Assembly (NCBI RefSeq): GCF_000993825.1
Contig: NZ_CP011114.1
Coordinates: 3,968,001 to 4,032,000, forward strand
DNA: 64,000 nt
Source of the DNA: Paenibacillus durus ATCC 35681
GTDB taxonomy: Bacteria > Bacillota > Bacilli > Paenibacillales > Paenibacillaceae
Direction of reading: 5' to 3'
A model generated the notes under the pieces. It had not been told where the DNA came from and searched no databases. It was given only the letters and a program-made list of their open reading frames with translations. Positions 49,853-59,523 of this stretch are shown here, one piece after another (position 1 is the first letter of the stretch; every line of letters starts with the position of its first letter). The position numbers and the translations under genes were made by a program.

Positions 49853-51769
49853 TCAATTTTCTATCACATTTAAGTTGCTGTTCCCTTCAACCTCCACCTT
49901 ATATTCACCAATTCCCACTTTGCCGGAGATCGTTTTTTTGTCAATGACGAGCCCGGGTATGTCGGAAATGATGTCGCCATAGCTGCTGGAACCCTTCAAG
50001 GAATAGCTCCCCTCCGCAGGCAGGTGGAGATTGATATCGCCAACCGCGCTGTAAATATTCCAGTCACCCTGTACATAAGGAGAACGGATGTCAATGATTC
50101 CATTTAGAGACTGAGCGGTAACTGACGATCTGGCCTCGTTCACTGCCACATTCCCGTTCTTGGTGGAGACATCGATATCGGTTCCGCTGCGATCAGCGCT
50201 GATATTGCCGACGGCCGTTGAAAGCTTCAGAGCCCCCGTAACGTCCCAAGCCCGCATATCGCCTCCGTTCGTGGAAAGATCCACATCGCCCTCAATTTCT
50301 CTGACTTTTACTTCTCCATTGTGGGTCTTCCCTTTGATATTGCCGAACACCTTATGCAAAATGATCGATCCATTGCCGGTTTCCAGTGAAATGTCCTGGA
50401 TCGCCTCCGTATTTTGCAGCGTAATACCGCCATTCATTGTTCTGATTTCCAGATTGAAACGGCGGTTCTCCGGAAGGGCTATATCCAAATCGACACGCGG
50501 CTGGCGCTTGCCCGATTCACCATAGGCTTTGCCCTTGGTCGTCAGGTTTATGGTCGCCCCTTCGGTAACTTCAATGAACGATTGATCCGAGATGGCTTCC
50601 GCTCTTGCCCCTTCCAACTGGTCAACCCACACGGTAGATGTAACCTCTATTTGATCAATCGGACTTCGGTGCACCACGATATCCCCGTTGATCGCGTCAA
50701 CGGCAAGCTTGGCGGATTTCAATTCCACCGGAACCGTCAGCACAGGCTTCTGAAATTTACTGCCTTTCGCCTCCCCGTAGTCAACGGCGGCTGCAGTCAA
50801 ATTCAGGCTGACCTTATTCCACAGATGCAGGTAATGCTCCTGCTCCGATACGATAAACACGCTTGCGCTAAGCAGGATGGCAGGCAGAAGACCCCGAAAA
50901 TCCAGACGGAATCTTGAACCGGTTGCGGCTGTGCCGGACCACCGGGAAATAAAGAAATGAGATAGGTACTCCAAACCCCACAATACAGGGAGCGCCGGCC
51001 ACCATTTTAACAGCAGCAGCAGATTGTCGGTTCCCCATTGCCAGTCCCGGAACAGCAAAATGCCGACTCCAATCAGCAGGAAGGAAGCGGTATACCGTCC
51101 GATCCGGTCTTCTTGCCGCCTGCGGAATATTTTTATGCCAATCTCCCTTGCCGCAAGGAACACTCCTCCCGCGATCAAGAGAATTCCCACGGCCGCGCCT
51201 GCCTGATGCTCGATAAAGTACCGCAGCCAGACTGGTCTTTGCCGGAAAAAGAACAGCATGATTCCTCCGAGCAGCAGGAGCAGACCAAATGAGATCCCCG
51301 GTTCGCTGATGAAACGCCGGCGCCGCTCCTGAGCGGAATCCATGGCGGTGTCCGCAGCCCCAGGCATTTTGCGGAGACGAATCAACCGGTCGGCCGATTG
51401 CAGAGCATTATATACATTATAGAAATAGACAGCCGGAATAAACAGGGCCAGCAAAATAAGAAGAGGCACATTGATCTGCATGCCGATGGAGGAAAAATAC
51501 AGCAGCGCCGCTATATCCAGCACAATCACAAAGGGAAAGGAAATCCCTTTCCGAAGAAGGCCCAAATACAAATGACCGGTCCCGGGGACTATCGCTGCCA
51601 GCAGACCGGCTATGAATTTGCGCTTGATCGGACGCTGCTTTTTGCGGGGAGGAATAACTTCTGCGCCGCCGCTCTCTTCTACAATGACAAGCTGCTTGTC
51701 ACCGCGCTCCATTGCGGAATAACTTTCCTGTTGCTTCGCTGGCAACGGTATACGCGATTCATTTTTCAT
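49853..51769 (-). CDS. DUF4097 beta-helix membrane protein
   Basis: A 638-residue membrane protein. Residues about 60-290 include a TM2-like region (RKFIAGLLAAIVPGTGHLYL) and several further membrane segments. A C-terminal part (about 340-620) of short beta repeats follows: DAINGDIVVHRS, LETGNGSIILHKV, KTHNGEVKVREIEGDVDLST, SAVGDINLHLP. This is the DUF4097 adhesin-like fold, often regulated by stress systems. The ATG at 51769 has AAAGGAG upstream. It follows the GNAT gene by 35 bases and its 3' end is near the Per box of perR. Function unknown. Confidence 0.78.
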   Translation of the reverse strand: MKNESRIPLPAKQQESYSAMERGDKQLVIVEESGGAEVIPPRKKQRPIKRKFIAGLLAAIVPGTGHLYLGLLRKGISFPFVIVLDIAALLYFSSIGMQINVPLLILLALFIPAVYFYNVYNALQSADRLIRLRKMPGAADTAMDSAQERRRRFISEPGISFGLLLLLGGIMLFFFRQRPVWLRYFIEHQAGAAVGILLIAGGVFLAAREIGIKIFRRRQEDRIGRYTASFLLIGVGILLFRDWQWGTDNLLLLLKWWPALPVLWGLEYLSHFFISRWSGTAATGSRFRLDFRGLLPAILLSASVFIVSEQEHYLHLWNKVSLNLTAAAVDYGEAKGSKFQKPVLTVPVELKSAKLAVDAINGDIVVHRSPIDQIEVTSTVWVDQLEGARAEAISDQSFIEVTEGATINLTTKGKAYGESGKRQPRVDLDIALPENRRFNLEIRTMNGGITLQNTEAIQDISLETGNGSIILHKVFGNIKGKTHNGEVKVREIEGDVDLSTNGGDMRAWDVTGALKLSTAVGNISADRSGTDIDVSTKNGNVAVNEARSSVTAQSLNGIIDIRSPYVQGDWNIYSAVGDINLHLPAEGSYSLKGSSSYGDIISDIPGLVIDKKTISGKVGIGEYKVEVEGNSNLNVIEN

Positions 51770-51804
51770 ACGGGCCTTCTCCTTTCTTGTGTAGATTCGC
51801 CGAA

Positions 51805-52275
51805 TCAACGTTTGCCGTTCCTGTTAAATTCGATCAGTTCGACGCCGGGGGCTACTTCCGAGGAAGTTATCGGGACAAAACCATGCTTGCGGTATAAAGA
51901 GACCGCCGGCACATTCTTTTTGCCCGTGGATACGATAAAACGCTCCTTATTCGGATAAAGCGCAAATACATGCTCCAGCAGCCGGCCGGCAATTCCTTTA
52001 CGGAAATGATCCGGACTGACCATCATACGTGTAATCGTTAAGCTACCCGGACGCTCTTCTGCCGTGGCTACAGCACCCGACAGTTCCCCGTCTTCACTCA
52101 GGCAGCCGTAAAAATCCTCGCCGCAATTTCTGAGTGTATCCCGAGTCTCAAGCAGCGGAGGAATGGCGCTAAACCCGATCCACTCCGCTTCCAGGCGGTA
52201 AGCTTTATGCTGAAGGCTCCACAGGTCACTAAGCGTTCCCTCGTCCAGGAGGTCCAGCTTTACTATTTTGCTCAT
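51805..52275 (-). CDS. GNAT-family N-acetyltransferase
   Basis: A 156-residue acetyl-CoA-dependent acetyltransferase. The core has LTITRMMVSPDHFRKGIAGR (the pyrophosphate loop is RKGIAG) and the C-terminal KKNVPAVSLYRKHGFVP block. The ATG at 52275 has AAGGAG nine bases upstream; the frame is open to 52320. It is probably cotranscribed with the DUF4097 gene downstream. Substrate unknown. Confidence 0.85.
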   Translation of the reverse strand: MSKIVKLDLLDEGTLSDLWSLQHKAYRLEAEWIGFSAIPPLLETRDTLRNCGEDFYGCLSEDGELSGAVATAEERPGSLTITRMMVSPDHFRKGIAGRLLEHVFALYPNKERFIVSTGKKNVPAVSLYRKHGFVPITSSEVAPGVELIEFNRNGKR

Positions 52276-52357
52276 ACCGGGTATCTCCTTATATTGCAGA
52301 AGGCCTGCCGCTGCCGACAAGCCTTCAGTATTAATTACCCATTTATTTCATCTTATG

Positions 52358-53797
52358 TCAACCGTTCAACACTTCGCCTAAAAGCTTGTTAACCAGCCCC
52401 GGATTCGCTTTGCCTTTGCTTTCCTTCATGACTTGGCCGACAAGGAAGCCGATCGCTTTCTGCTTGCCTGCCTTGTAGTCCTCTACGGATTGCGGGTTGG
52501 CTGCCACGACCGCTTCCACGATTCCCTTGATCGCGCCTTCGTCGCTGATCTGTACAAGCCCCTTCTCTTCCACAATCTGTGCCGGAAGCTTGCCGGATTC
52601 GAGCATTTCTTTGAATACGGTCTTGGCAATCTTGCTGCTGATGGTCCCCTTGGCGATAAGCCCGATCATTTCACCAAGTCCCTGCGGCGTGATCTTGACC
52701 TGGGACAGTTCCAGATTGTTTCCGTTCAGGTAGGCGAGCAGGTCGCCCATAATCCAGTTGGCAACAGCCTTGGCATCGCCCGTGAAATTCAAGCTGCCTT
52801 CAAAGAAATCAGCGACCGGCTTGGATGCGGTAAGTACCCCTGCGTCGTATGCGGGCAGGCCGTACTCTTCGCTGTAGCGGACCCGCCGCGCATCCGGAAG
52901 CTCAGGAATGGAAGACCGGATGGCTTCCTTCCAAGCGTCATCAATATGCAGTACAATCAGGTCCGGATCGGGAAAATACCGGTAGTCATGGGCTTCTTCC
53001 TTACCACGCATGGAAAAAGTCTTGCCCTGAGCGTCATCCCAGCGGCGGGTTTCCTGCACGACTTCGCCGCCTCCATCGAGAATGTCCGCCTGGCGGAACT
53101 CCTCATACTCCAGACCACGCTGCACGCCGCGGAAGGAGTTCATGTTCTTCAGCTCGGCACGGGTGCCGAACTCCTGTTGGCCCACAGGCCGCAGGCTGAT
53201 GTTCGCGTCGCAGCGCATGGAGCCTTCTTCCATCTTGACGTCGGATACGTCGCAATACTGAATAATCGCCCGCATCTTCTCCAGATAAGCGCGGGCTTCT
53301 TCAGGGGAGCGCAGATCCGGCTCGGAGACGATTTCAATCAGCGGAGTTCCTCCCCGGTTGAAGTCAACAAGCGTGCCGAATCCACCGTCCACATGCGTAA
53401 GCTTGCTGGCATCCTCTTCCAAATGCAGCCGGGTAATACCGATTCGCTTCGTTTCGCCGTTCACTTCGATATCGATCCACCCGTTCAGGCCGATCGGCTG
53501 GTCATACTGCGAAATCTGGTAAGCCTTCGGCAAGTCGGGATAGAAATAGTTCTTGCGGTCAAACTTGCTGACGTCGCTGATCGTGCAGTTTAGCGCCATG
53601 GCGGCTTTCATCGCATATTCCACCGCCTGGCGGTTTAATACGGGCAATACTCCAGGATGTCCCAGACAGACGGGACAGGTATGCGTATTGGGCGGCGCGC
53701 CGAATTCCGTGGAGCAGCCGCAGAAAATTTTGGACTTCGTGTGAAGCTCGACGTGAACCTCCAGTCCAATGACTGTTTCATACTTGGATGATGGCAT
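52358..53797 (-). CDS. gatB: Aspartyl/glutamyl-tRNA amidotransferase subunit B
   Basis: A 479-residue subunit that binds misacylated Glu-tRNA(Gln) or Asp-tRNA(Asn), phosphorylates the acyl group and receives ammonia from GatA. It starts [15 protein letters not shown], with zinc-site cysteines in FCGCSTEFG and [11 protein letters not shown], and ends with the YqeY-like tail ([20 protein letters not shown]). GGAGGG precedes the ATG. Last gene of the gatCAB operon, 29 bases after gatA. Confidence 0.96.
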   Translation of the reverse strand: MPSSKYETVIGLEVHVELHTKSKIFCGCSTEFGAPPNTHTCPVCLGHPGVLPVLNRQAVEYAMKAAMALNCTISDVSKFDRKNYFYPDLPKAYQISQYDQPIGLNGWIDIEVNGETKRIGITRLHLEEDASKLTHVDGGFGTLVDFNRGGTPLIEIVSEPDLRSPEEARAYLEKMRAIIQYCDVSDVKMEEGSMRCDANISLRPVGQQEFGTRAELKNMNSFRGVQRGLEYEEFRQADILDGGGEVVQETRRWDDAQGKTFSMRGKEEAHDYRYFPDPDLIVLHIDDAWKEAIRSSIPELPDARRVRYSEEYGLPAYDAGVLTASKPVADFFEGSLNFTGDAKAVANWIMGDLLAYLNGNNLELSQVKITPQGLGEMIGLIAKGTISSKIAKTVFKEMLESGKLPAQIVEEKGLVQISDEGAIKGIVEAVVAANPQSVEDYKAGKQKAIGFLVGQVMKESKGKANPGLVNKLLGEVLNG

Positions 53798-53826
53798 GGT
53801 AATCTCTTTCCCTCCTTATCGGCCGT

Positions 53827-55284
53827 TTACAGCTGCGGACGCTGCTTATGGTAATCGGTATGCTGTTCATAGGCGTGCGCGACGCGCAGCACCGTGCTCT
53901 CATCAAATTCTTTGCCGATAATCTGCAGCCCGACAGGCAGTCCTTCGGCAAAACCGCAAGGAATGCTAACGGCTGGAATACCCGCCAGATTAACCGGAAT
54001 AGTCAAAATATCGTTCAAATACATGGTAAGCGGGTCCTCGGTCTGAGAGCCGAGCTTGAACGCCGTTGTCGGGGCGGTCGGTCCAATTACCACGTCATAC
54101 TTCTTAAATACTTCATCAAAATCCTGCTTGATCAGTGTCCGTACCTTCTGCGCCTTCAAATAGTAAGCATCGTAATAACCCGAGCTTAGCGCATACGTTC
54201 CAAGCATAATCCGGCGCTTGACTTCCGGGCCGAAGCCCCGGCTGCGCGAATTAAGATACAGATCGAGCAGACCGCCGCCCTCGTCGACACGCACGCCGTA
54301 GCGCACCCCGTCGAAGCGGGCCAGATTAGAGGAAGCCTCCGAGGAAGCCAGCAGATAGTAAGTCGCTACCGCATATTCCGTATGCGGCAGGGAAACCTCT
54401 TCCCAGACCGCGCCGAGCTCTTCCAGCACTTTAAGCGCAGACAGCACGGTCTCGCGGACGGAAGCATCCACGCCCTCGCCCAGATATTCCTTAGGCACGG
54501 CAATGCGAAGACCTTTGATGTCTCCGGTAAGGGCGCTCAAATAATCGGGAATGTCGACCTTGGCGGACGTGGAGTCCTGGGCGTCATAACCGGCAATCGC
54601 CTGCAGAACGTAGGCGGAATCCTCAACGGTCCGCGTTAGCGGCCCGATCTGATCAAGCGAGGAGGCAAACGCCACGAGGCCGTAACGGGAGACAAGGCCG
54701 TAGGTCGGCTTCAGGCCGACAACGCCGCAGTACGAAGCGGGCTGGCGGATCGAGCCGCCGGTGTCGGAGCCAAGAGCAAAGAACACCTCGCCCGCAGCCA
54801 CCGCCGCGGCAGAGCCGCCGCTGGAGCCGCCCGGGACGCGTTCCAAATCCCAAGGATTTCGGACCGGCCCGTAGGCCGAGTTCTCATTCGAGCCGCCCAT
54901 GGCGAACTCGTCCATATTCAGCTTGCCGATTGTTACGGCGTCCGCCTGGCGCAGCTTGGCGGCAACGGTCGCGTCATAAATCGGCTGGTAATTATCAAGA
55001 AAACGGCTCGCGCAGGTCGTGCGCAGCCCTTTGGTCACAATATTGTCCTTAACGCCGACAGGCAGCCCGAAGAGCAGCCCCCGGGACGCTCCCGAAGCGA
55101 GCTTGTCGTCCAGGGCACGGGCATCAGCGCGGGCGCCTTCTTCATTCAGCGTAAGAAAGGCGTTCACCTTATCGTCCAGCCGCGCAATAGCGGACAGCGA
55201 TTCCTCGGTCAGCTCGCTGACCGAGGCTTGCCCCGCATGCAGCATATTATGTAATTCGGACAACCGATATTGAAACAGGCTCAA
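53827..55284 (-). CDS. gatA: Aspartyl/glutamyl-tRNA amidotransferase subunit A
   Basis: A 485-residue amidase that releases ammonia from glutamine. The Ser-cisSer-Lys triad lies in GVKDN (lysine), [14 protein letters not shown] and [13 protein letters not shown]. The start is TTG, with AGGGAG eight bases upstream. It is 25 bases after gatC. GatCAB is needed here because Gram-positive bacteria usually lack glutaminyl-tRNA synthetase; tRNA-Gln in this window would be its substrate. Confidence 0.96.
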   Translation of the reverse strand: MSLFQYRLSELHNMLHAGQASVSELTEESLSAIARLDDKVNAFLTLNEEGARADARALDDKLASGASRGLLFGLPVGVKDNIVTKGLRTTCASRFLDNYQPIYDATVAAKLRQADAVTIGKLNMDEFAMGGSNENSAYGPVRNPWDLERVPGGSSGGSAAAVAAGEVFFALGSDTGGSIRQPASYCGVVGLKPTYGLVSRYGLVAFASSLDQIGPLTRTVEDSAYVLQAIAGYDAQDSTSAKVDIPDYLSALTGDIKGLRIAVPKEYLGEGVDASVRETVLSALKVLEELGAVWEEVSLPHTEYAVATYYLLASSEASSNLARFDGVRYGVRVDEGGGLLDLYLNSRSRGFGPEVKRRIMLGTYALSSGYYDAYYLKAQKVRTLIKQDFDEVFKKYDVVIGPTAPTTAFKLGSQTEDPLTMYLNDILTIPVNLAGIPAVSIPCGFAEGLPVGLQIIGKEFDESTVLRVAHAYEQHTDYHKQRPQL

Positions 55285-55309
55285 AATGTCATCTCCCTAC
55301 CTATTTAGA

Positions 55310-55597
55310 TTATTCCAAAACCGCCGGAACTTTGAACTGTCCGTCTTCTTCTTCCGGCGCGTTAAGCAGTGCTTCCTCAAGCGAAAGGCTCTCCTTCACG
55401 ACATCCTCGCGCATTACATTGCTGACATGCAGCACATGAGTCGTCGGCTGAACGCCTTCCGTATTAAGTCCGCTCAATTTCTCCGCATATTGTAAAATGG
55501 CGTTCATCTGCTCCGTAAACATAGCCTCTTCCTCCGGGCTTAAATGTAGACGGGCCAGACGGGCCACATGCTGCACATCCTTGACGGTAATGCTCAT
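55310..55597 (-). CDS. gatC: Aspartyl/glutamyl-tRNA amidotransferase subunit C
   Basis: A 95-residue subunit that wraps GatA and GatB. It has the typical VKDVQHVARLARLHLSPEEE start and the MREDVVKESLSLEEALLNAPEEEDGQFKVP-type ending (given in part). AGGAGGG precedes the ATG. First gene of the gat operon. Confidence 0.93.
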   Translation of the reverse strand: MSITVKDVQHVARLARLHLSPEEEAMFTEQMNAILQYAEKLSGLNTEGVQPTTHVLHVSNVMREDVVKESLSLEEALLNAPEEEDGQFKVPAVLE

Positions 55598-55802
55598 TTT
55601 GGGAATCCCTCCTGTTTAAAGGGCTAAAGCGCCCGGATAACGTTACTAATTATATTGTAGAAACGTGGACAATTCAATGCGGTTATACCAGCAGATGTAG
55701 GGAACAACCCCTCACAGAAACCGATGAAAACAAGAAAAGCACCGATGGGTGCTTTGGTAAAAGGCTGCTGAATCCCTCTATAGCCAAGACTCTGATATTA
55801 CA

Positions 55803-55826
55803 AAAAAAACCGGCTTGCGCCGGCTT
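55803..55826 (-). terminator. Terminator of the small gene at 55830
   Basis: Minus-strand stem AGCCGGC/GCCGGTT followed by eight T, just past the stop. Confidence 0.85.
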
Positions 55827-55829
55827 TCT

Positions 55830-56213
55830 TTAAATCCAGGCCCGAAGATTCACCTGCTTGATGAATTCCGCCTGGGACATGTTCTCCTTGGGACTGGTCT
55901 CTGCATCTTCCGTCTGCTCGGCCTCACCGTTCATCAATTGGTAAAACAATTTCTCGTTGTGCGTGGACAATGCAAAATCAATCAATGCTTCTTGCGTAGT
56001 TCTCTCCGCTTCCTCAGTGAGCAGATCCGCTTCCGTCTCAACGTCTTCCGCCGTGACGTAAAAGTTCCGGTTCGCCTGAGGGATGCGAATGACATAATCA
56101 AACGCATTATCAGGATTACGGTCGTAAGCAATCACGTATCCATAGTCCCCGATAGGAAGATTCTGCTCGAAAGCGTCCGCGACAATGACAACCTTTTCTC
56201 CTAAACGCAGCAT
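55830..56213 (-). CDS. Conserved hypothetical protein
   Basis: A 127-residue acidic cytoplasmic protein. The first half has a beta-barrel-like stretch (RLGEKVVIVADAFEQNLPIG, DYGYVIAYDRN, FDYVIRIPQANRNFYVTAED), and the second is helical and glutamate-rich. I know similar proteins from Paenibacillus but no function. The ATG at 56213 has AGGAGG seven bases upstream; an open frame to 56258 lacks a site. Alone between gatCAB and the sigY operon, with its own terminator. Confidence 0.7.
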   Translation of the reverse strand: MLRLGEKVVIVADAFEQNLPIGDYGYVIAYDRNPDNAFDYVIRIPQANRNFYVTAEDVETEADLLTEEAERTTQEALIDFALSTHNEKLFYQLMNGEAEQTEDAETSPKENMSQAEFIKQVNLRAWI

Positions 56214-56366
56214 CGCCCTACCTCCTGAGCCAATATCTTTCGTGTTGTGCTTTTTCACAGTCTACTAAAAAAAGATAGACATGTCTACAGGAAGAAACGG
56301 CGCAAAATTGAAAATATACGTAAAAATATGAAATTGAAAAAAAGTTGTTACATTTTGCAGCGGGGC

Positions 56367-57149
56367 CTAGAACCGGGGCAGTTTGTTACGGCCAAAGAGA
56401 AGCGAAGCACCCAAAAAGCAAAGAACAATCAGCGCGATCCCCGACAGTACCGGAAAAACCCAAGCATACGCAGCGGCCCCCTGCTGCATAAGCGCCTCCG
56501 CGGACAGCTGCGGCAGAGCGGCGGGCGACCAGCGCAGCGGCCGGGGAAGCAGCGTATGCAGCAGCGCCAAACCCGCTGCGGCCGCGAGCGATAGAAAGGC
56601 AGCCGCCGGAGCGCGGAGACAGGCGCTGAACAGCAGCGTAAAAGAAACCACGCACAGAAGCCATAATCCGTACAGCGCCGATGCCGCCAGCACCGCACTC
56701 CAGGAGAGGCCGCCGATTAATCGGACGGTATAATAGCCTGCACATGCGGCGCCCAGCCCCAAAGACAACGCGAGCAGGGTCAATTGCGCCAGCCATTTAG
56801 CGGAAGCGGCGGCAAGCGGAGTCAGCGGCCTGGCCAGCACCAGTTCTGCGGTTCCGCCCTCCCGCTCGCCAGCAAAGCTGTTCATTGCCGAAAGCGCGAG
56901 CACCAGCAGGCCAACCATGCCGTACTGCCCGAGCGATTTGACCATGGTCTCCGCCGCGCCCGGCAGCTTATACAGTTCCAGCATCCCCGGAGGCACATCA
57001 CCAGACATTTTCAGAATCTCGGGCATATAGTAAGCCGAAATCGGCTGCATGATGCCAAGGATAATGAATACGACCGGTATCCACAGCAGCTTGTAGCTCC
57101 GGGTCATCTCCAGCATTTCTTTACGGTAAAAAAACCAAGCGCTTCTCAT
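56367..57149 (-). CDS. yxlG: ABC transporter permease (YxlG-like)
   Basis: A 260-residue ABC-2-type permease with about six membrane segments. It starts SAWFFYRKEMLEMTRSYKLL and has the conserved FAGEREGGTAELVLARPLTP block between segments. It overlaps the ATPase gene by four bases (ATGA). In B. subtilis yxlG ends the sigY operon, and the same order is seen here. The transported substrate is unknown; export of a toxic peptide or lipid is possible. Confidence 0.78.
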   Translation of the reverse strand: MRSAWFFYRKEMLEMTRSYKLLWIPVVFIILGIMQPISAYYMPEILKMSGDVPPGMLELYKLPGAAETMVKSLGQYGMVGLLVLALSAMNSFAGEREGGTAELVLARPLTPLAAASAKWLAQLTLLALSLGLGAACAGYYTVRLIGGLSWSAVLAASALYGLWLLCVVSFTLLFSACLRAPAAAFLSLAAAAGLALLHTLLPRPLRWSPAALPQLSAEALMQQGAAAYAWVFPVLSGIALIVLCFLGASLLFGRNKLPRF

Positions 57150-58066
57150 CCTCCCACCGCCTCCATAAATACATCCTCCAGCGACAAGGAACCGGCTTCG
57201 AAACGCAGCAGCGGAATTCCGCGCTCCGCCGCCTCACGGAGAATCACGGACCTTGCCGACTCCATGTCTTCCACCTTTAGAAGCACGGAGCCGTCAGCTT
57301 CCCTACGGCCCTCAAGGATGAAAGAACGGGTGTGGAGTGACTCCAGCCACTGCAAGGCTGCCTCCCGTTCTTCTACGCGCAGAGTAATAACCGGCCTATT
57401 GTACTTCAATCGAAGGGAAGACAGCGTTCCGTGTTCGGCAATCCTTCCCCGGTTCATCATGATAATGTCGTCGCATACTTCTTCGGCATCATGCAGCACA
57501 TGTGTAGAAAAAATCACGCTCGTCTCTCTGCCGATTTCCCGCAGCAGATCCATAATCTCGCGGCGGCCGATGGGATCTAGCGCCGATACCGGCTCATCCA
57601 GCAGCAGCAGGCGCGGAGCGTGGACAAGCGCCTGCGCAAGCCCCAGGCGCTGCTTCATGCCTCCGGAGTAGCCGCCGATCCGCCTTTTTGCGGCATCTTC
57701 AAGCCCCATCCGCTCAAGCATGACGGCAGCCCGGCCCGCTGCCTCTTTCCCGCCCATGCCGCTAAGTCTTGAGGCAAAGTGCATATATTCTTCCCCGGTC
57801 ATCCAGTTATAAAAAGAAGGCGACTGGGGAAGATACCCAATCTGCTTGCGGTAATCCTTTCCAATCGGCTTACCGTCGAACAAAATACTGCCCCGGCTGG
57901 GGTCCAACAGGCCCGCAAGCATGCGCAGCGTGGTCGTCTTCCCTGCGCCATTGGGTCCAAGCAGGGCGACACAGCGCCCCTGCTCCATATCAAAGCTGAT
58001 TCCGTCCACAGAAGTTTGCCCGTGGAAAACCTTGTGAAGCCCCGAAACTTGCAGCAGCGGCGGCAT
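57146..58066 (-). CDS. yxlF: ABC transporter ATP-binding protein (YxlF-like)
   Basis: A 306-residue ABC ATPase. Walker A is GPNGAGKTT, Q-loop IGYLPQSP, signature YSGGMKQRLGLA, Walker B LLLLDEPVSALD, and the H-loop histidine STHVLHD. The C-terminal 90 residues are the DUF4162-type extension. The ATG at 58066 has GGGAGG upstream and overlaps the stop of the preceding small gene (TAATG). It pairs with the YxlG-like permease. Confidence 0.88.
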   Translation of the reverse strand: MPPLLQVSGLHKVFHGQTSVDGISFDMEQGRCVALLGPNGAGKTTTLRMLAGLLDPSRGSILFDGKPIGKDYRKQIGYLPQSPSFYNWMTGEEYMHFASRLSGMGGKEAAGRAAVMLERMGLEDAAKRRIGGYSGGMKQRLGLAQALVHAPRLLLLDEPVSALDPIGRREIMDLLREIGRETSVIFSTHVLHDAEEVCDDIIMMNRGRIAEHGTLSSLRLKYNRPVITLRVEEREAALQWLESLHTRSFILEGRREADGSVLLKVEDMESARSVILREAAERGIPLLRFEAGSLSLEDVFMEAVGG

Positions 58067-58254
58067 TATTCTTTCCTCCCTATCGTAAAATAGACAAGGC
58101 TGCCAAGCAGATTGCCAAGCAAAATAATAATTGCCCACATCCACTTCGGTCCGCGTACACTACGCGCCCTGGCCAGTGACACGAGTCCGATGACGGCCAG
58201 CAATCCCTGCAGCGCAAAAAGCGGCCATAACAACGACAGATCGAGTGTCTTCAT
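58066..58254 (-). CDS. yxlE: Small PLDc_N-domain membrane protein (YxlE-like)
   Basis: A 62-residue protein with two membrane segments (LLWPLFALQGLLAVIGLVSL and WMWAIIILLGNLLGSLVYFT), a PLDc_N domain. YxlE of B. subtilis has the same length and position and, with YxlD, restrains SigY. The ATG at 58254 has AAGGGTGG upstream; the longer frame to 58347 is unlikely. Coupled to yxlF by TAATG. Confidence 0.72.
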   Translation of the reverse strand: MKTLDLSLLWPLFALQGLLAVIGLVSLARARSVRGPKWMWAIIILLGNLLGSLVYFTIGRKE

Positions 58255-58276
58255 ACCGTATTCCACCCTTGACCCT

Positions 58277-58525
58277 TTATTTTCTGATCTTCTTATCCTG
58301 TTCCGTGATTTCCTTCTGTTTCCGGCGGTATTCAGGAAATACAACAAGCAATAAGTAGAGAATCGTCGGCAGCGGAAACGTTGTCATCCCCCATAGGCCC
58401 CAGAACCAACGCCATCTCCCAAGGTCGCGGGCGGTGCGGAACAACAGCGTACCCTGGGACATCAGCAGTACAGCCAGGACGGTCCAAGCCCAAAGCGGCA
58501 GATTGGAATGCTCTTTCATCTCCAT
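58277..58525 (-). CDS. yxlD: Small membrane protein (YxlD-like position)
   Basis: An 82-residue protein with two hydrophobic segments (LPLWAWTVLAVLLMSQGTLL and TFPLPTILYLLLVVFPEYRR) and a basic tail. It overlaps the end of the yxlC-like gene by ten bases. Position and size fit YxlD, a negative regulator of SigY; sequence likeness is weak by eye, so the name is tentative. Confidence 0.6.
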   Translation of the reverse strand: MEMKEHSNLPLWAWTVLAVLLMSQGTLLFRTARDLGRWRWFWGLWGMTTFPLPTILYLLLVVFPEYRRKQKEITEQDKKIRK

Positions 58526-58923
58526 TCACCGCGCCCTTTCCGTCCAAGACGTATTACGAGCGCTATTATGCCTGCGATGGGAACAAGCCCCTGGATCATC
58601 CAGTACAGCGGCGGCGCAGAAGTAATCGCCAGCAGCGACAACCCCAGAAGAAACAGAGAGATAAGCCAGAACAACAGCCACTCCTTCAACATGCGGCGCC
58701 TATGTCTTTCGGACGCGGCAATCAGCTGCGCCTGAAGCTCGCCAAGCGAAGGCGGTGCAGCTTCATTGGCATATACACGGTCCAGTTGTTCCAATCCCGC
58801 TATAAGCTCCGGCAGCGCAAATTCAGAGGATGCGTGATCCTCCGCCGCCCTTGCCTTGCCGTCCTTGTCAGGTGTTTCCCCCCATTGGCTGCCGTTATCC
58901 GGCCCGGTATTATCCTTAGTCAT
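58516..58923 (-). CDS. yxlC: YxlC-like (DUF5345) anti-sigma-type protein
   Basis: A 135-residue protein with a charged N-terminal half (PELIAGLEQLDRVYANEAAP, LGELQAQLIAASERHRRRML) and two C-terminal membrane segments (EWLLFWLISLFLLGLSLLAI and MIQGLVPIAGIIALVIRLG). It overlaps the sigma gene by eight bases. This fits YxlC/DUF5345, the anti-sigma partner of SigY. The start MTKDNT lies within the sigma gene's last codons. Confidence 0.72.
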   Translation of the reverse strand: MTKDNTGPDNGSQWGETPDKDGKARAAEDHASSEFALPELIAGLEQLDRVYANEAAPPSLGELQAQLIAASERHRRRMLKEWLLFWLISLFLLGLSLLAITSAPPLYWMIQGLVPIAGIIALVIRLGRKGRGEWR

Positions 58924-59446
58924 CCTCTTTCAACTCCTCTCGCAGCTGCCGCAGTCCATACGCCGCGCGCGACTTGGCCGTCCCTTCGGGAATTCCCAAA
59001 ATCCTGCCGATCTCCCCGTAGCTGTAGCCGTAATAATGTTTAAGCAGTAGCGCTATCCGCTGCGGCAAGGGAACTCGGGACAGGGCATCCAGCACATCGC
59101 TCCACTCTTCGCCCTGAGCTTCGAACCGCCAGCGGATCGACCGGATGCCCTTTTCACGCCGAATCCATTCTTCTTCCCGGCTTCGCCGCCTCATCCTGTC
59201 GATATACAGCCGGGTCGCGATCGTAATCATCCAGGAAGAGAAAGAAGACGAGCCGTTGTATAACGCGATCTTTTCCATACATCTGACTATCGTATCCTGG
59301 GTAACATCTTCCGCCAGCGCGGGGTCCATCGTCAGCTTCAGCAAATACTTATACATAAAGGAATAATGATTCTGAAGCAGCTGCGCCAGTGCTTGACGGT
59401 CACCTCGCTGCGCCTTGCGGATGATTTGAGATTCCTCGTCGCTCAT
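58916..59446 (-). CDS. sigY: ECF sigma factor SigY
   Basis: A 176-residue extracytoplasmic-function sigma factor. Region 2 has LLKLTMDPALAEDVTQDTIV and SFSSWMITIATRLYIDRMRR (2.3-2.4); region 4 has LPQRIALLLKHYYGYSYGEI and IPEGTAKSRAAYGLRQLRE. The gene order sigma, YxlC, YxlD, YxlE, YxlF, YxlG identifies SigY. GGGAGA precedes the ATG. A matching ECF promoter lies upstream, so autoregulation is likely. In B. subtilis SigY responds to nitrogen starvation and to toxic peptides. Confidence 0.85.
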   Translation of the reverse strand: MSDEESQIIRKAQRGDRQALAQLLQNHYSFMYKYLLKLTMDPALAEDVTQDTIVRCMEKIALYNGSSSFSSWMITIATRLYIDRMRRRSREEEWIRREKGIRSIRWRFEAQGEEWSDVLDALSRVPLPQRIALLLKHYYGYSYGEIGRILGIPEGTAKSRAAYGLRQLREELKEDD

Positions 59447-59480
59447 CGGTTCTCCCGCCGTTTATTTTTTTCATATGTAA

Positions 59481-59506
59481 TACGTCTGGCCTGAACGAAT
59501 CGTTCA
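59481..59506 (-). promoter_or_regulatory. ECF (SigY-type) autopromoter
   Basis: TGAACG (59506-59501), 16-base spacer, CGTA (59484-59481), 35 bases before the sigY start. The -35 is part of the palindrome TGAACGAATCGTTCA. Confidence 0.6.
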
Positions 59507-59523
59507 AAGGCTTCATGAAAAAA

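Noticed and set aside
52433..53593. 386-codon plus-strand frame opposite gatB
   Set aside because: It is a shadow of gatB, which is complete and unmistakable.
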